Source: an uncultured Clostridia bacterium | GTDB taxonomy: Bacteria > Bacillota > Clostridia > Saccharofermentanales > Saccharofermentanaceae | Direction: 5' to 3' | Length of the DNA: 64,000 bases | Assembly (NCBI GenBank): GCA_937876985.1 | Contig: CALEFT010000020.1 | Span: 1 to 64,000 of the forward strand | Part shown: positions 28,015 through 37,071 of the stretch, piece by piece | Layout of the letters: every line of letters starts with the position of its first letter | How positions within the stretch are numbered: the stretch's first letter is position 1 | The notes under the pieces: generated by a model | What the model was told of the DNA's origin: nothing | Database searches by the model: none | What the model saw: only the letters and a program-made list of their open reading frames with translations | Made by a program: the position numbers and the translations under genes

Positions 28015-28605
28015 ATGACAAAGTATTCTATATACTATTCAGAGCTTGCAAATAACTATGCTTTGAAAGAAAGTGCTGCTTTATATGATGTAGAAGAAAT
28101 AAGGTCATTCGAAGCAGAAGACTTTATTCATGCTATTAAAGAAGCCAAAGAAATAACTGATACAATCGACGATACACACATCCCGGTAATGTTAATTGAA
28201 CCAGTAGAAATTCCAATTTTTACAGTAATTGAGAGGACTCTTGAGAACTATCAAAGAATTGTAGATGGGTTAATTGAATTTACATTAGTTCCTGGAAAAA
28301 AAGGTGTATTCATCATTTGTAACGAAGAGGGAAAGAACAATAGACTTACATTAAATAGATCACTTACATTAGACGGTGAATTATTTGACGTAATTGCTGG
28401 TCCAATGATATTTGTTGGAACTGATGATGAGGGTAATACTATTTCACTTGATTATTCAGTAATTCAAGAAATGTATGATCTGTTCTATAATCCAGAAATG
28501 TATATCTTCAAGACAAAGGATAGAAAAATATCAGTTATTCAATGTACAAATAAAATTGGCAAAATCCTTAAGGAAAATAATATCTCAAATTTGTCCACAA
28601 TCTAG
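28015..28605 (+). CDS. DUF3846-like protein
   Basis: A 196-residue soluble protein. Its central part (about residues 60-145) matches the pattern I know for DUF3846: MLIEPVEIPIFTVI, IICNEEGKNNRLTLNR, then FDVIAGPMIFVG. That domain is frequent in plasmids, phages and conjugative elements of Firmicutes, but no mobility gene is nearby here. The N-terminal 55 residues (SIYYSELANNYALKE) suit a phage/anti-restriction-style accessory domain but I cannot assign it. GAAAGGAG precedes the ATG and an independent terminator precedes it, so it probably has its own promoter. Confidence 0.7.
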   Translation: MTKYSIYYSELANNYALKESAALYDVEEIRSFEAEDFIHAIKEAKEITDTIDDTHIPVMLIEPVEIPIFTVIERTLENYQRIVDGLIEFTLVPGKKGVFIICNEEGKNNRLTLNRSLTLDGELFDVIAGPMIFVGTDDEGNTISLDYSVIQEMYDLFYNPEMYIFKTKDRKISVIQCTNKIGKILKENNISNLSTI

Positions 28606-28651
28606 ATTATATTCTTATGATATAATTACTTCGTAAAACGAGGTGTAGGAA

Positions 28652-29149
28652 ATGAAATCTAGTAACGACGGAAACAACAGAGATAATAGTGATAATAGCT
28701 TAAAACTATTTTCTCAAAATGAATCTTCAATAACAGATAAGCTTATATCTGTTATTTCTTGTTGTTTTAATGTTACAGTTAGATTTATTAAGAACCTACC
28801 AAATCGTATTAAGGGTTATTTCAATCGTAAGATTAAGGACTATAAGGACAAGCCTAAACGTAAGGATATTAGAAGGGTATATGTTCTTGTAGGATATATT
28901 TCCAAGAAGAATGCTGATAAACGACACAGATCTGAACGCTTAATGATAAGTCTTAGAAGAGGATTGTTGATTCTTTGTGCTTTTCTTATTTTTGTGATTT
29001 CAATTGAATGGTTATTACCTAAGCTTGATTTTGATCAATATAGGCAGATGTTTGGAATTTCATCTATCGATGAGATGACTGAGAATGATCCTTTTGTATT
29101 AACGCCAAATACAGAAAGTGAAACTACTTCAGTAACTTCCAATAATTAA
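28652..29149 (+). CDS. Small membrane protein of unknown function
   Basis: A 165-residue protein with a polar Asn/Ser/Asp-rich N terminus, a very basic middle (about residues 50-105) and one membrane segment near residues 106-124 (GLLILCAFLIFVISIEWLL). The short outside tail is Thr/Ser/Glu-rich. The positive-inside rule puts the N terminus in the cytoplasm. It starts 46 bases after the DUF3846-like gene with GAGGTGTAGGA before the ATG. I do not recognise a family. Confidence 0.7.
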   Translation: MKSSNDGNNRDNSDNSLKLFSQNESSITDKLISVISCCFNVTVRFIKNLPNRIKGYFNRKIKDYKDKPKRKDIRRVYVLVGYISKKNADKRHRSERLMISLRRGLLILCAFLIFVISIEWLLPKLDFDQYRQMFGISSIDEMTENDPFVLTPNTESETTSVTSNN

Positions 29150-29349
29150 ACTGTATCTGTGAATAATTCGATTTTGTTTGTTTTTTTGAATTGTTCTGTA
29201 CTTTATTTGCAATTTACAAAACTTAATATTGCAAAATTCAGCTCAAAGTAATAATATTTCTAAGAAATATAAAGAAATATCGTATTTCATACGAATCAAA
29301 CTTTGCAAGTTTGTAATTAGATTCTTGCAATTAAGAAAGGTGGTAATTT

Positions 29350-30702
29350 ATGGATTACACAATTAACAACACTTATCTTAATGACCTTATGACTAAGGTT
29401 ATTGATAAGAACCCTTCTGAGAAGGAATTCCATCAGGCAGTTCATGAGTTTTTGACATCTGTTGAGGCAGTTGTTGATATTCATCCTGAACTCATTGACA
29501 AGGCTGTTCTTGAGAGAATTATTGAGCCTGAGCGTCAGATTATGTTTAGAGTAGCGTGGGTTGATGATAATGGTAAGATCCAGGTTAACCGTGGTTATAG
29601 AATTCAGTACAATAGTGCTATTGGACCATATAAGGGCGGTCTTCGTTTGCACCCATCAGTAAATCTTGGAATCATTAAGTTCTTAGGATTCGAGCAGATT
29701 TTCAAGAATTCTCTTACTGGCCTAGCAATGGGCGGAGCTAAGGGTGGTTCTGACTTTGATCCTAAGGGTAAGTCTGACAATGAGATTATGAACTTCTGCC
29801 AGAGCTTCATGCGTGAGCTTTATAGACATATTGGTCCAGACCTTGACGTTCCTGCTGGTGATATTGGTACAGGCGCTCGTGAGATCGGTTATATGTTTGG
29901 TCAGTATAAGAAGATTACAAATGAGTTTACTGGTGTTCTTACAGGTAAGAAGATTTCATTTGGTGGTTCTCTTGCAAGAACAGAGGCTACAGGCTACGGT
30001 CTCTGCTATTTTGTAAACGAAGTACTTAAGAAGATGAACACATCTTTCGAGGGTAAGACAGTTGTAATTTCTGGTTCAGGTAATGTTGCTATTTACGCTT
30101 GTGAGAAGGCAACACAGCTTGGTGCTAAGGTTGTTACTCTTTGTGATTCCAATGGATACATCTATGATGCTGATGGAATCAAGCTTGACACAGTTAAGAG
30201 AATTAAGGAAGTTGAGCGTAAGAGAATTTCTGAGTATGTTAAGGATCATCCAAATGCTGAATACCATGAGGGTTCTGCTGGTGTATGGACAGTTCCATGT
30301 GACATCGCTCTTCCATGTGCTACACAAAACGAGCTCAATCTTGACTCTGCAAAGGCACTTGTTGCTAACGGCGTAAAGGTTGTAGGTGAGGGTGCTAATA
30401 TGCCATCTACACCTGATGCAATTAAGTATTTCCAGGATAACGGTGTTCGTTTCTGTCCTGGTAAGGCTGCAAATGCTGGTGGTGTTGCAACATCTGGTCT
30501 TGAGATGGCTCAGAATAGTCAGAGACTTTCTTGGACATTCGAAGAGGTTGATGCTAAGCTTGAGCAGATCATGATTAACATCTTCAAGAATGTTGACTCT
30601 ACAGCTACAGCAATTGGTCACGAAGACAACTATGTAATGGGTGCTAACATTGCTGGTCTTCTAAGAGTATCAGATGCTATGATTTCACAGGGTGTTATCT
30701 AA
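29350..30702 (+). CDS. gdhA: Glutamate dehydrogenase (NADP-type)
   Basis: Interconverts 2-oxoglutarate plus ammonia and glutamate; with 450 residues and its sequence style it belongs to the hexameric class I enzymes usually specific for NADP(H) and used for ammonia assimilation. Motifs include PYKGGLRLHPSV, LAMGGAKGGSDFDPKGK with the catalytic lysine, DVPAGDIGTGAREIGYM, and the dinucleotide-binding VISGSGNVAIYACEKA. GAAAGGTGG precedes the ATG. It is a single-gene unit ending in a terminator. The 200-base upstream region is AT-rich and I see no riboswitch. Citrate synthase elsewhere in the window would feed 2-oxoglutarate. Confidence 0.97.
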   Translation: MDYTINNTYLNDLMTKVIDKNPSEKEFHQAVHEFLTSVEAVVDIHPELIDKAVLERIIEPERQIMFRVAWVDDNGKIQVNRGYRIQYNSAIGPYKGGLRLHPSVNLGIIKFLGFEQIFKNSLTGLAMGGAKGGSDFDPKGKSDNEIMNFCQSFMRELYRHIGPDLDVPAGDIGTGAREIGYMFGQYKKITNEFTGVLTGKKISFGGSLARTEATGYGLCYFVNEVLKKMNTSFEGKTVVISGSGNVAIYACEKATQLGAKVVTLCDSNGYIYDADGIKLDTVKRIKEVERKRISEYVKDHPNAEYHEGSAGVWTVPCDIALPCATQNELNLDSAKALVANGVKVVGEGANMPSTPDAIKYFQDNGVRFCPGKAANAGGVATSGLEMAQNSQRLSWTFEEVDAKLEQIMINIFKNVDSTATAIGHEDNYVMGANIAGLLRVSDAMISQGVI

Positions 30703-30734
30703 TTAGTATCTAAAACTATTATTCATTCATAAAT

Positions 30735-30766
30735 AAAGGACTTATCGTTAGATAGGTCCTTTTTTA
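30735..30766 (+). terminator. gdhA terminator
   Basis: AAAGGACTTATC (30735-30746) pairs with GATAGGTCCTTT (30751-30762), followed by T residues. Confidence 0.9.
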
Positions 30767-30793
30767 TGTCCAAAAATTAAGGAGGAAAACAAA

Positions 30794-31576
30794 GTGGTGT
30801 GTATTAAGAATAATAAAATACTTTTCCCAATATTAAGAGTTGGTATTTCTCTAGTTGGGATTATTCTAATAATTCTTCCAATATTAGATTATTTTAATTC
30901 TGATGTATACAGAATTATGAAGAAAGACAATGAGATTGATAATTATGTAGATGAGTTTAGAACTAGTAATGAATCTATTGTAATTACCGTAAATAATGAT
31001 TCTTATATAGAAAGTCAGCAGATTTTCGATGAGAATAGGCTAGAACAGCTTTCTTCTGATAATACGGATTGTTCTTCAGAAATAGAACTAAACGAGCTTA
31101 GAATTGATTATGAAGCGGAATTAGACGCATCTAGAGAACAGAATAGTTCTAATGCAAGTTCTACACAATTAGTATCTTTGTGTACGCTAAGTGTAAATAG
31201 TGAGACATCAAATATAGAGACAATTGTCTGGGACAATTGCGATAATCACACATTACAATATGGAGCAGGGTTTTATCCAGAGTCGCATCTGCCAGGAGAG
31301 GATGGAAATTGTGTAATCTTTGGCCATAATATGAGGCGTTCCGGATTGGTCTTCAATCAGTTATCTTCTGTTAGGATAAATGATGTTATAGAAATACAAA
31401 TGAGTGATGGAACACTTTATAGGTATATGGTTTATGAATCCAGAGAAATTGAAGAAGAGGATATATATAGTTATATCACTACATCATCAAGCGAGGAACC
31501 TATTATCACTTTAATCACTTGTCACTATAACGGAAACTTCAAAAGCAGATGGATAGTAATAGGACGACTAATATAA
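30794..31576 (+). CDS. Sortase
   Basis: Membrane-anchored transpeptidase that attaches surface proteins to the cell wall. It has 260 residues from a GTG start with GGAGG eight bases upstream. A single N-terminal membrane segment (about residues 12-32) is followed by an acidic, Ser-rich stalk. The catalytic domain holds FGHN (His near 177), ITLITC (Cys near 243) and SRWIVIGR (Arg near 252). The class is uncertain; the LPGEDGNCVIFGHN layout fits class D- or C-like enzymes. The very next gene encodes a protein with a PPQTG anchor, its likely substrate. Confidence 0.93.
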   Translation: MVCIKNNKILFPILRVGISLVGIILIILPILDYFNSDVYRIMKKDNEIDNYVDEFRTSNESIVITVNNDSYIESQQIFDENRLEQLSSDNTDCSSEIELNELRIDYEAELDASREQNSSNASSTQLVSLCTLSVNSETSNIETIVWDNCDNHTLQYGAGFYPESHLPGEDGNCVIFGHNMRRSGLVFNQLSSVRINDVIEIQMSDGTLYRYMVYESREIEEEDIYSYITTSSSEEPIITLITCHYNGNFKSRWIVIGRLI

Positions 31577-31585
31577 ATCTTTATA

Positions 31586-31624
31586 AGGCATTTACTTAAG
31601 CATTAAGTAGATGCCTATTATTTT
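31586..31624 (+). terminator. Terminator or attenuator between sortase and surface protein
   Basis: AGGCATTTACTTAA (31586-31599) pairs with TTAAGTAGATGCCT (31603-31616), followed by ATTATTTT. It separates the sortase from its likely substrate, so the two levels of expression could differ. Confidence 0.75.
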
Positions 31625-31638
31625 GAAAGGAGCCAATT

Positions 31639-34600
31639 ATGTTTATAAATTTCTATAACAAAATGAAAAGAGTAATTACCTCTGTTATTACTACAATAAT
31701 GGTAATTACTATACTATTCTCATATTCGAAACTATCATTTGCTGTTCCATCAGCTCTTCCAAATCCAGCAGCATCAACAAAAACTAGGGAAGAGGCACTA
31801 AATTATATAGCTAGTTGTATTCCTTATGATGGTGCAAGTTACGCATATAAGTGGTGTGCTGATTTTGCTTTTGATATTATTTTCCGTTGCGACTATTATC
31901 CAGATATTATAAACTGGACTGCACCAGCAGGAAATTATACATCGTGGGATTTATATAACAGTGCATATGCTAGTGATGTATACAATATGTGCATGTCTAC
32001 AAATCAATATAGCGTTGTAAATAATGGATATGTTTCTGGTGAAAGTAACGGACAGGTAGGTCTTCAAGAAGATGAAATAAACTATCTAGTTCAAAGAACC
32101 TCCGAATTACAGCCAGGAGATGTAGTATTCTTTTTTGGTTACAATGGAACATGTGAAGGCCCCGCACCAGAAAGATTAAATTATAGCGAGCATTTATGTG
32201 TACATGTAGGATTTTATGCAGGAGAAGTTAACGGTGAGCCTTATTTTTATTATTGTAATGGTAATTATATGCTAAGACATATTTCTGCAAATGCTTATTA
32301 TCATACAAATTCTACTGATAAGAAGCCACAAGGCTTTATTGCATTAAGACCAATTTCTCCTCAAAGTGTATATTTGAATCTACAGATTAATAAAGTGGAC
32401 CAAGATGGTAATCCATGCAGAGGATCAGCGTTTCAAGTCTTTGATGATTTCGAATCAACGTCTCTAATTGAAAGCTTTGCCGGTAATTCAGCTGGAACAT
32501 ATACTTTATCTAATAGTATTCAGATAGGATCTTATAATGCAAATTCTCCTGTCGATTTTGCAAGAAGATTATATATACGTGAAGTAGAACAAGCAGAAGA
32601 ATCTTTGCTTGATGGTACTTGGGTTAGTAGAGAATTTGAGAGAGATAGTACACCATACATACTAGATATTTATTACGAAGCTTCATCGAAAAGACTAACG
32701 TATTCAGTATCATATAACGATAATGGTAATATTGTTTATCTAATTAATTCTAATGTAATTGAAAACTATAACGAGAATAGTCCATCTCCAATAGTAATTA
32801 CTAATAGATATTCTAATAATAATAATAATGTATTTGTTAATTGTTATTATAGACCATTAACTCTTAATCTGAACCTTACAAAAACGGACGAGAACGGAAA
32901 CTTTGTACGTGGTGCATCCTTTGGTATTTATACTGATATTGATTGTCAGAATATTATTCATGGATTCAATTATTCAAGTGTTAACGGAGTATATTATGCC
33001 AATGATTTGATTCCCGTAAATTATTGTAACGATGCTGTTAGCTTTACTTATTATTATAGAGAGATAAATCCACCAACACATTATCGTAATGAAGATGGAA
33101 ATTGGATAGAAAGAGAATATATATCTGATACTTCCGTTTATAAGATTGAGTTTATATATGATCCTAGAGGTGATATTTTGACTTATTCAATTACAAATAC
33201 AAACACAAATAATCAAATTGGAACTTATGAAGTTACTAATTATATTGCATCAAACTATCCATCCATTAATCTAATTAATGAGCAGGGAAGTGCAAATAAT
33301 AGATTTGAGAATAATACAGTATATATCGAAATTGATTTTACTAAGATTGATGAGAATACCATCACAAGACAAAGTTCGGAATATTTATCACTAGAAGGTG
33401 CATTATATAATCTATATCGTTCTGATGGAAGCTATTATCAATCTTATTTAACGGATAGCAATGGATGCTTTTCGACAGGGCCAATCTATGAAGATATTAG
33501 TGGTTGGTATTTTCTTGAACAAGATGCATGTGAAGGCTTTCTAGTTGATCCTAATCCTGTATATGTTAATGATATAACTTCAGGTACAGTAATTAATGTA
33601 GATCATGTAGAAAGAAGGCTTGGTTCGATTAGTGGTATAAAAATAGATGAATTTAATGTACCGCTAGAAAATGCAGTGATTGGATTATTTGTAGACGATG
33701 AACTTGAGCCAACATATGAGAATGCACTTATGGTATGTACGACTGATGAAAACGGCATGTTTGTTTTTGAAGGAATTGATGTTGGTACTTATTACATAAG
33801 AGAAATTGAAGCACCAGAAGGGTACATTCTAAGTGATGAAATATATGAAGTTGATATTACACACAATGAACCGAATATAAGTGATATTGCTATTATAAAT
33901 TATAGTGGTGAACTAGTAGGTGTAAAGACAGATATCAATGGAAATCCTATTTCAAATACTTATATTGGACTAATTCCAAACATGAGTGATTCGTATACAA
34001 TGATTACAGCACTTCAAAATGATGTAATTAATTATATTGATGAAGGTAATCAGATAACAGAAGAATGGATTTCAAATTGGGAATATGACCATCGTGGATA
34101 TTTTGATTGTCTTGGAACGGATTATCATTGTAGTTTCAGATATGTTTTAACAGATGAAAATGGAGATTATCATTTTGATTATTTGGAAGAAGGTGAGTAC
34201 CTTGTATTTGAAATTGCTCCAGCAAGTGGATATGTAATTTCACATGATATAGTTGAAATATCTATCAGTATGGATAATCAAGATGAAGAAGTTGATTTTG
34301 TAAATCATAGAGGATCAATTACGGGAATCAAAGATGACACTGATAAGAATCCAGTAAGTGATTGTATTATTGGACTTTTCGAAGAAGATACTGAAGAATT
34401 TACTATTGATACATGCATAGACTATATAATTACAGATGAAACGGGTGAATTTGAATTTGATAATCTTGAAGTTAATAAAACATATATCGTTAGAGAGATA
34501 AGAGAGCCGCTAAGTGGAATGTACCTTCTTAACGAAGAGTTATATGTAATTAGTTTAACACAGAGTAACTATGATGAGTTCATCGAGATAGTAAATGAGT

Positions 34601-34737
34601 TTACTCCAGAACCACCACAAACTGGTTTTGATGATTATGATAGAAAGCTTTATGTACCATTTTTTGTTATGAGTGGAATACTAATGCTCTTAATTGCATA
34701 TAAATATGTAAACGAAGATTTCTTCGAGATTATATAA
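31639..34737 (+). CDS. Wall-anchored surface protein with NlpC/P60-like domain and prealbumin-like repeats
   Basis: A 1032-residue exported protein. A signal peptide covers about residues 1-36. Residues 45-240 look like a cysteine peptidase/amidase of the NlpC/P60 or CHAP type (KWCADFAF with Cys73, ELQPGDVVFFF, then LCVHVGFYAG with His189). The rest is a string of at least six Cna-B/SpaA-like prealbumin repeats starting INKVDQDGN, LTKTDENGN, FTKIDENT, SGIKIDEFN, VGVKTDING and TGIKDDTDK, several ending in YYIREI-type strands. Such modules often form Lys-Asn isopeptide bonds and act as stalks or pilins. The C terminus has PPQTG (992-996), a membrane helix and a short tail. AAAGGAG precedes the ATG. 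It follows the sortase gene. Confidence 0.9.
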   Translation: MFINFYNKMKRVITSVITTIMVITILFSYSKLSFAVPSALPNPAASTKTREEALNYIASCIPYDGASYAYKWCADFAFDIIFRCDYYPDIINWTAPAGNYTSWDLYNSAYASDVYNMCMSTNQYSVVNNGYVSGESNGQVGLQEDEINYLVQRTSELQPGDVVFFFGYNGTCEGPAPERLNYSEHLCVHVGFYAGEVNGEPYFYYCNGNYMLRHISANAYYHTNSTDKKPQGFIALRPISPQSVYLNLQINKVDQDGNPCRGSAFQVFDDFESTSLIESFAGNSAGTYTLSNSIQIGSYNANSPVDFARRLYIREVEQAEESLLDGTWVSREFERDSTPYILDIYYEASSKRLTYSVSYNDNGNIVYLINSNVIENYNENSPSPIVITNRYSNNNNNVFVNCYYRPLTLNLNLTKTDENGNFVRGASFGIYTDIDCQNIIHGFNYSSVNGVYYANDLIPVNYCNDAVSFTYYYREINPPTHYRNEDGNWIEREYISDTSVYKIEFIYDPRGDILTYSITNTNTNNQIGTYEVTNYIASNYPSINLINEQGSANNRFENNTVYIEIDFTKIDENTITRQSSEYLSLEGALYNLYRSDGSYYQSYLTDSNGCFSTGPIYEDISGWYFLEQDACEGFLVDPNPVYVNDITSGTVINVDHVERRLGSISGIKIDEFNVPLENAVIGLFVDDELEPTYENALMVCTTDENGMFVFEGIDVGTYYIREIEAPEGYILSDEIYEVDITHNEPNISDIAIINYSGELVGVKTDINGNPISNTYIGLIPNMSDSYTMITALQNDVINYIDEGNQITEEWISNWEYDHRGYFDCLGTDYHCSFRYVLTDENGDYHFDYLEEGEYLVFEIAPASGYVISHDIVEISISMDNQDEEVDFVNHRGSITGIKDDTDKNPVSDCIIGLFEEDTEEFTIDTCIDYIITDETGEFEFDNLEVNKTYIVREIREPLSGMYLLNEELYVISLTQSNYDEFIEIVNEFTPEPPQTGFDDYDRKLYVPFFVMSGILMLLIAYKYVNEDFFEII

Positions 34738-34750
34738 CATAACGAAAGAG

Positions 34751-34780
34751 GAGCTGCAGCATTTGTTGCAGCTCTATTTT
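34751..34780 (+). terminator. Terminator of the surface-protein gene
   Basis: GAGCTGCA (34751-34758) pairs with TGCAGCTC (34767-34774), followed by a T-rich tract. Confidence 0.85.
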
Positions 34781-34970
34781 TATTCTTGTAATAGGTGTAG
34801 GATGTCATTTACTGATAATTTTCTATAACTACTAATTACATATAACCATAGTTTTATGTAATGGGGAGTATATAATTATATAGAATACAATCATATATAA
34901 TAACCAATAATACTCATATGATTTGTTAATATGGATTAATAATATGTGTAATCCATTAATCTCTTATTTT

Positions 34971-34999
34971 ATGACAACAAATGATTTATATCATATTAT
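34971..34999 (+). promoter_or_regulatory. Candidate promoter of an orphan small RNA
   Basis: ATGACA (34971-34976) and TATTAT (34994-34999) are each one base from the SigA consensus and are 17 bases apart. No coding frame follows before a strong terminator. Confidence 0.45.
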
Positions 35000-35005
35000 T
35001 AACTA

Positions 35006-35075
35006 ACTTGGTAGGAAGTAATTCCAAGGCTAATTTCTTATTTAGACTGTAGTGACATCTACAGTCTATTTTTAT
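35006..35075 (+). ncRNA. Candidate small RNA of about 70 bases
   Basis: A predicted start near 35006 is followed by a short hairpin (GGAA/TTCC inside CTT/AAG, 35007-35028), an AU-rich linker, and a perfect 10-base-pair terminator stem TAGACTGTAG (35043-35052) with CTACAGTCTA (35059-35068) and a T-run. The terminator is over 260 bases beyond the previous gene's own terminator and ends before the lipoprotein gene, so it serves no known gene. I match it to no RNA family. Confidence 0.4.
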
Positions 35076-35228
35076 TATCTCTTGTTATTGTTGTATAGAA
35101 GTCAATAATCAATAATCTTTGATAAAACGATGTCTTCTCTACTAATTAATTTATTATCGATTTCTAATTACATAAAACAATTCTACAATAATTATGTATG
35201 TTATAATATGTTAACGGAGGATATTATT

Positions 35229-35822
35229 ATGAGAAAGAGAAATTTGTTTTTAGTATTATTGTTAAGCTTTTTATTACTAGTATCTTGTAATAGCAATGAC
35301 GATGAGCGAAATGTTGACGAATCTGAGACCGTTATTACTACTATTACTATTGATATTCCAGACATGACTTCTGAGACAACCTCTGTGTCTACAAATCCTA
35401 CATCATCTATTAATCATGAAAATGATTATATATATGATCTTATTCAAGGAGATTGGATTTGTGAGTCAGATGCATCATATTTGAGATTCTTTTATGATGA
35501 AAATAATAGAATTGATATGGAGTTAGGCGTAAATAGTAATTTTCATCCATATTGTTTTTATTATGATGAGATTATTACAATTGATTCTTTTATTAGTGCA
35601 GGTATACTTAATGATGTTCCTGATGGATTTGTACAAGATAATGAGACATTATTATATGTTAGTGCAATGTATGGTGAGTTTGACTGTGGCGCATTATTAG
35701 TTGTAGATAATAATAGCGAATATATCAAATTCCAATTATTTGATGATTATCAGGAATGGTATACATATTATCCATATGATGGTGATATGAATATTGAGGA
35801 TTATATATTCAGTGCGTTCTAA
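35229..35822 (+). CDS. Lipoprotein of unknown function
   Basis: A 197-residue secreted lipoprotein from ATG 35229, which follows ACGGAGG; a frame reaching back to 35130 has no ribosome site. The N terminus has Arg/Lys, a hydrophobic core and the lipobox LVSC (lipidated Cys near residue 19). A Thr/Ser/Glu-rich linker follows, then a small domain from about residue 70 beginning LIQGDWIC, a pattern seen in small beta-barrel lipoproteins of the lipocalin type. That resemblance is weak. It is a single-gene unit. Confidence 0.8.
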   Translation: MRKRNLFLVLLLSFLLLVSCNSNDDERNVDESETVITTITIDIPDMTSETTSVSTNPTSSINHENDYIYDLIQGDWICESDASYLRFFYDENNRIDMELGVNSNFHPYCFYYDEIITIDSFISAGILNDVPDGFVQDNETLLYVSAMYGEFDCGALLVVDNNSEYIKFQLFDDYQEWYTYYPYDGDMNIEDYIFSAF

Positions 35823-35855
35823 GTGATGATGCTTTTAGATTATATAACAAAGAGA

Positions 35856-35892
35856 AACCACACTAGAAAAGTCTAGTGTGGTTATTATTTGT
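35856..35892. terminator. Terminator shared by lipoprotein and mannosylglucose phosphorylase genes
   Basis: AACCACACTAGA (35856-35867) pairs with TCTAGTGTGGTT (35872-35883). T-rich sequence follows on the plus strand. It lies between convergent genes. Confidence 0.88.
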
Positions 35893-35898
35893 GACAAT

Positions 35899-37071
35899 TT
35901 ATTGATTCATAAGTAATTCTTCATTGTGCTTAATTAGATCAATTCGTTGCTTAGCACAATCTAGAGCTCTACCAGGATCCTTTGGAGTATTAAAGCAATA
36001 ATCTAGAAGCTTATCAATTGTAGATGTCGCAACATGAAGTCTTGTATCTGATGATGCATAATAAATGTAAACATCATTTCCAACGACACAGGCTCCGTTT
36101 GTAAATACTACATTAGAAACATCTCCTACTCTCTCCTTACCTCTTGGACCAATGAGAAGACCAGAAGGTTCAGCAATAACTTCACCAGGATCAGCTAAGC
36201 TTGTAACAAAAGCATAGATAACATAACGAAGACCTGCTGCTGTCTCTCGAACACCATGTGCAATATGAAGCCAACCTTTATCTGTCTTGATAGGTGTAGC
36301 TCCTGCGCCGTTCTTACCTTCAGTGATTGTATGATAACGTCTTATACTTGTAAGTCTTTCTTCATCGATTACAGCATTCTCTATGTCGTCACATAATCCA
36401 AATCCAATTCCACCATTGGAACCAGCTTCGATGAAATCATCCATTGGACGAGTATAGAAAGCATATTTACCATTAACAAATTCAGGTAACAATACACAAT
36501 TTCTTTGTTGCTTTGAACGAAGAGTAATTAGGGATGGAAGTCTTTCCCAATTCTTCATATCCTTAGTACGTATAATTCCAGCTTTTGCGATTGCTGAGTC
36601 AGAAAGCTTAGCTCCTCTTCCCTTGCACTCTGAACAGAAAACTCCATAAATAAACCCGTCTTCGTGTTTTGTTAGTCGTACATCATAGATATTTGTTTCT
36701 TCTTCATCAATATCGTCAAAAACAACAGGATAATCAACAAATCTGAAATTATCGATGCCACTTTCACTTTCTGCAATGGCGAAGAAAGATTTACGATCAT
36801 TACCTTCAACTCTTGCCATTAGATAGAACTTGCCTTCGTGATATATAGCACCAGAATTAAACACTGCATTTATTCCAAGTCTTTCTTCAAAGAAAGGATT
36901 AGAATCAGAAGATAAATCATAACACCATTCAACAGGAATATGATCTCTTGTTAATACAGGATTCTGGTATCTATCATAAATGCCATTATAGAAATTATCG
37001 TCAACAACATTGGCGCGACTTAGCAATTGCTCTTGTCGCTCCTTAAGAACATAGTAATTGGGGTGAATCAT
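35899..37071 (-). CDS. 4-O-beta-D-mannosyl-D-glucose phosphorylase (GH130)
   Basis: Cytoplasmic phosphorylase that splits mannosyl-glucose with phosphate into mannose 1-phosphate and glucose. The 390 residues fit the GH130_1 subgroup in length and in motifs such as NAVFNSGAIYHEGKFYLMARVEGNDRKSFF, read here in pieces (FNSGAIY, MARVEGNDRKS), DVRLTKHEDG, EGKNGAGATPI, WLHIAHGVR and VFTNGACV. Together with the 2-epimerase encoded just upstream it forms the known route in which beta-1,4-mannobiose is epimerised to mannosyl-glucose and then phosphorolysed. The two genes overlap by four bases. A mannooligosaccharide phosphorylase role is possible but less likely. Confidence 0.92.
   Translation of the reverse strand: MIHPNYYVLKERQEQLLSRANVVDDNFYNGIYDRYQNPVLTRDHIPVEWCYDLSSDSNPFFEERLGINAVFNSGAIYHEGKFYLMARVEGNDRKSFFAIAESESGIDNFRFVDYPVVFDDIDEEETNIYDVRLTKHEDGFIYGVFCSECKGRGAKLSDSAIAKAGIIRTKDMKNWERLPSLITLRSKQQRNCVLLPEFVNGKYAFYTRPMDDFIEAGSNGGIGFGLCDDIENAVIDEERLTSIRRYHTITEGKNGAGATPIKTDKGWLHIAHGVRETAAGLRYVIYAFVTSLADPGEVIAEPSGLLIGPRGKERVGDVSNVVFTNGACVVGNDVYIYYASSDTRLHVATSTIDKLLDYCFNTPKDPGRALDCAKQRIDLIKHNEELLMNQ

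Larger units (their letters stand above)
34738..35228. other. AT-rich intergenic region between surface protein and lipoprotein
   Basis: No gene is visible in this 491-base stretch. It holds the terminator of the surface-protein gene, an 8-base inverted repeat ATGGATTA/TAATCCAT at 34931-34938 and 34949-34956, a candidate promoter and short transcript (35006-35075), and a TATAAT (35202-35207) just before the lipoprotein ribosome site. Confidence 0.7.
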
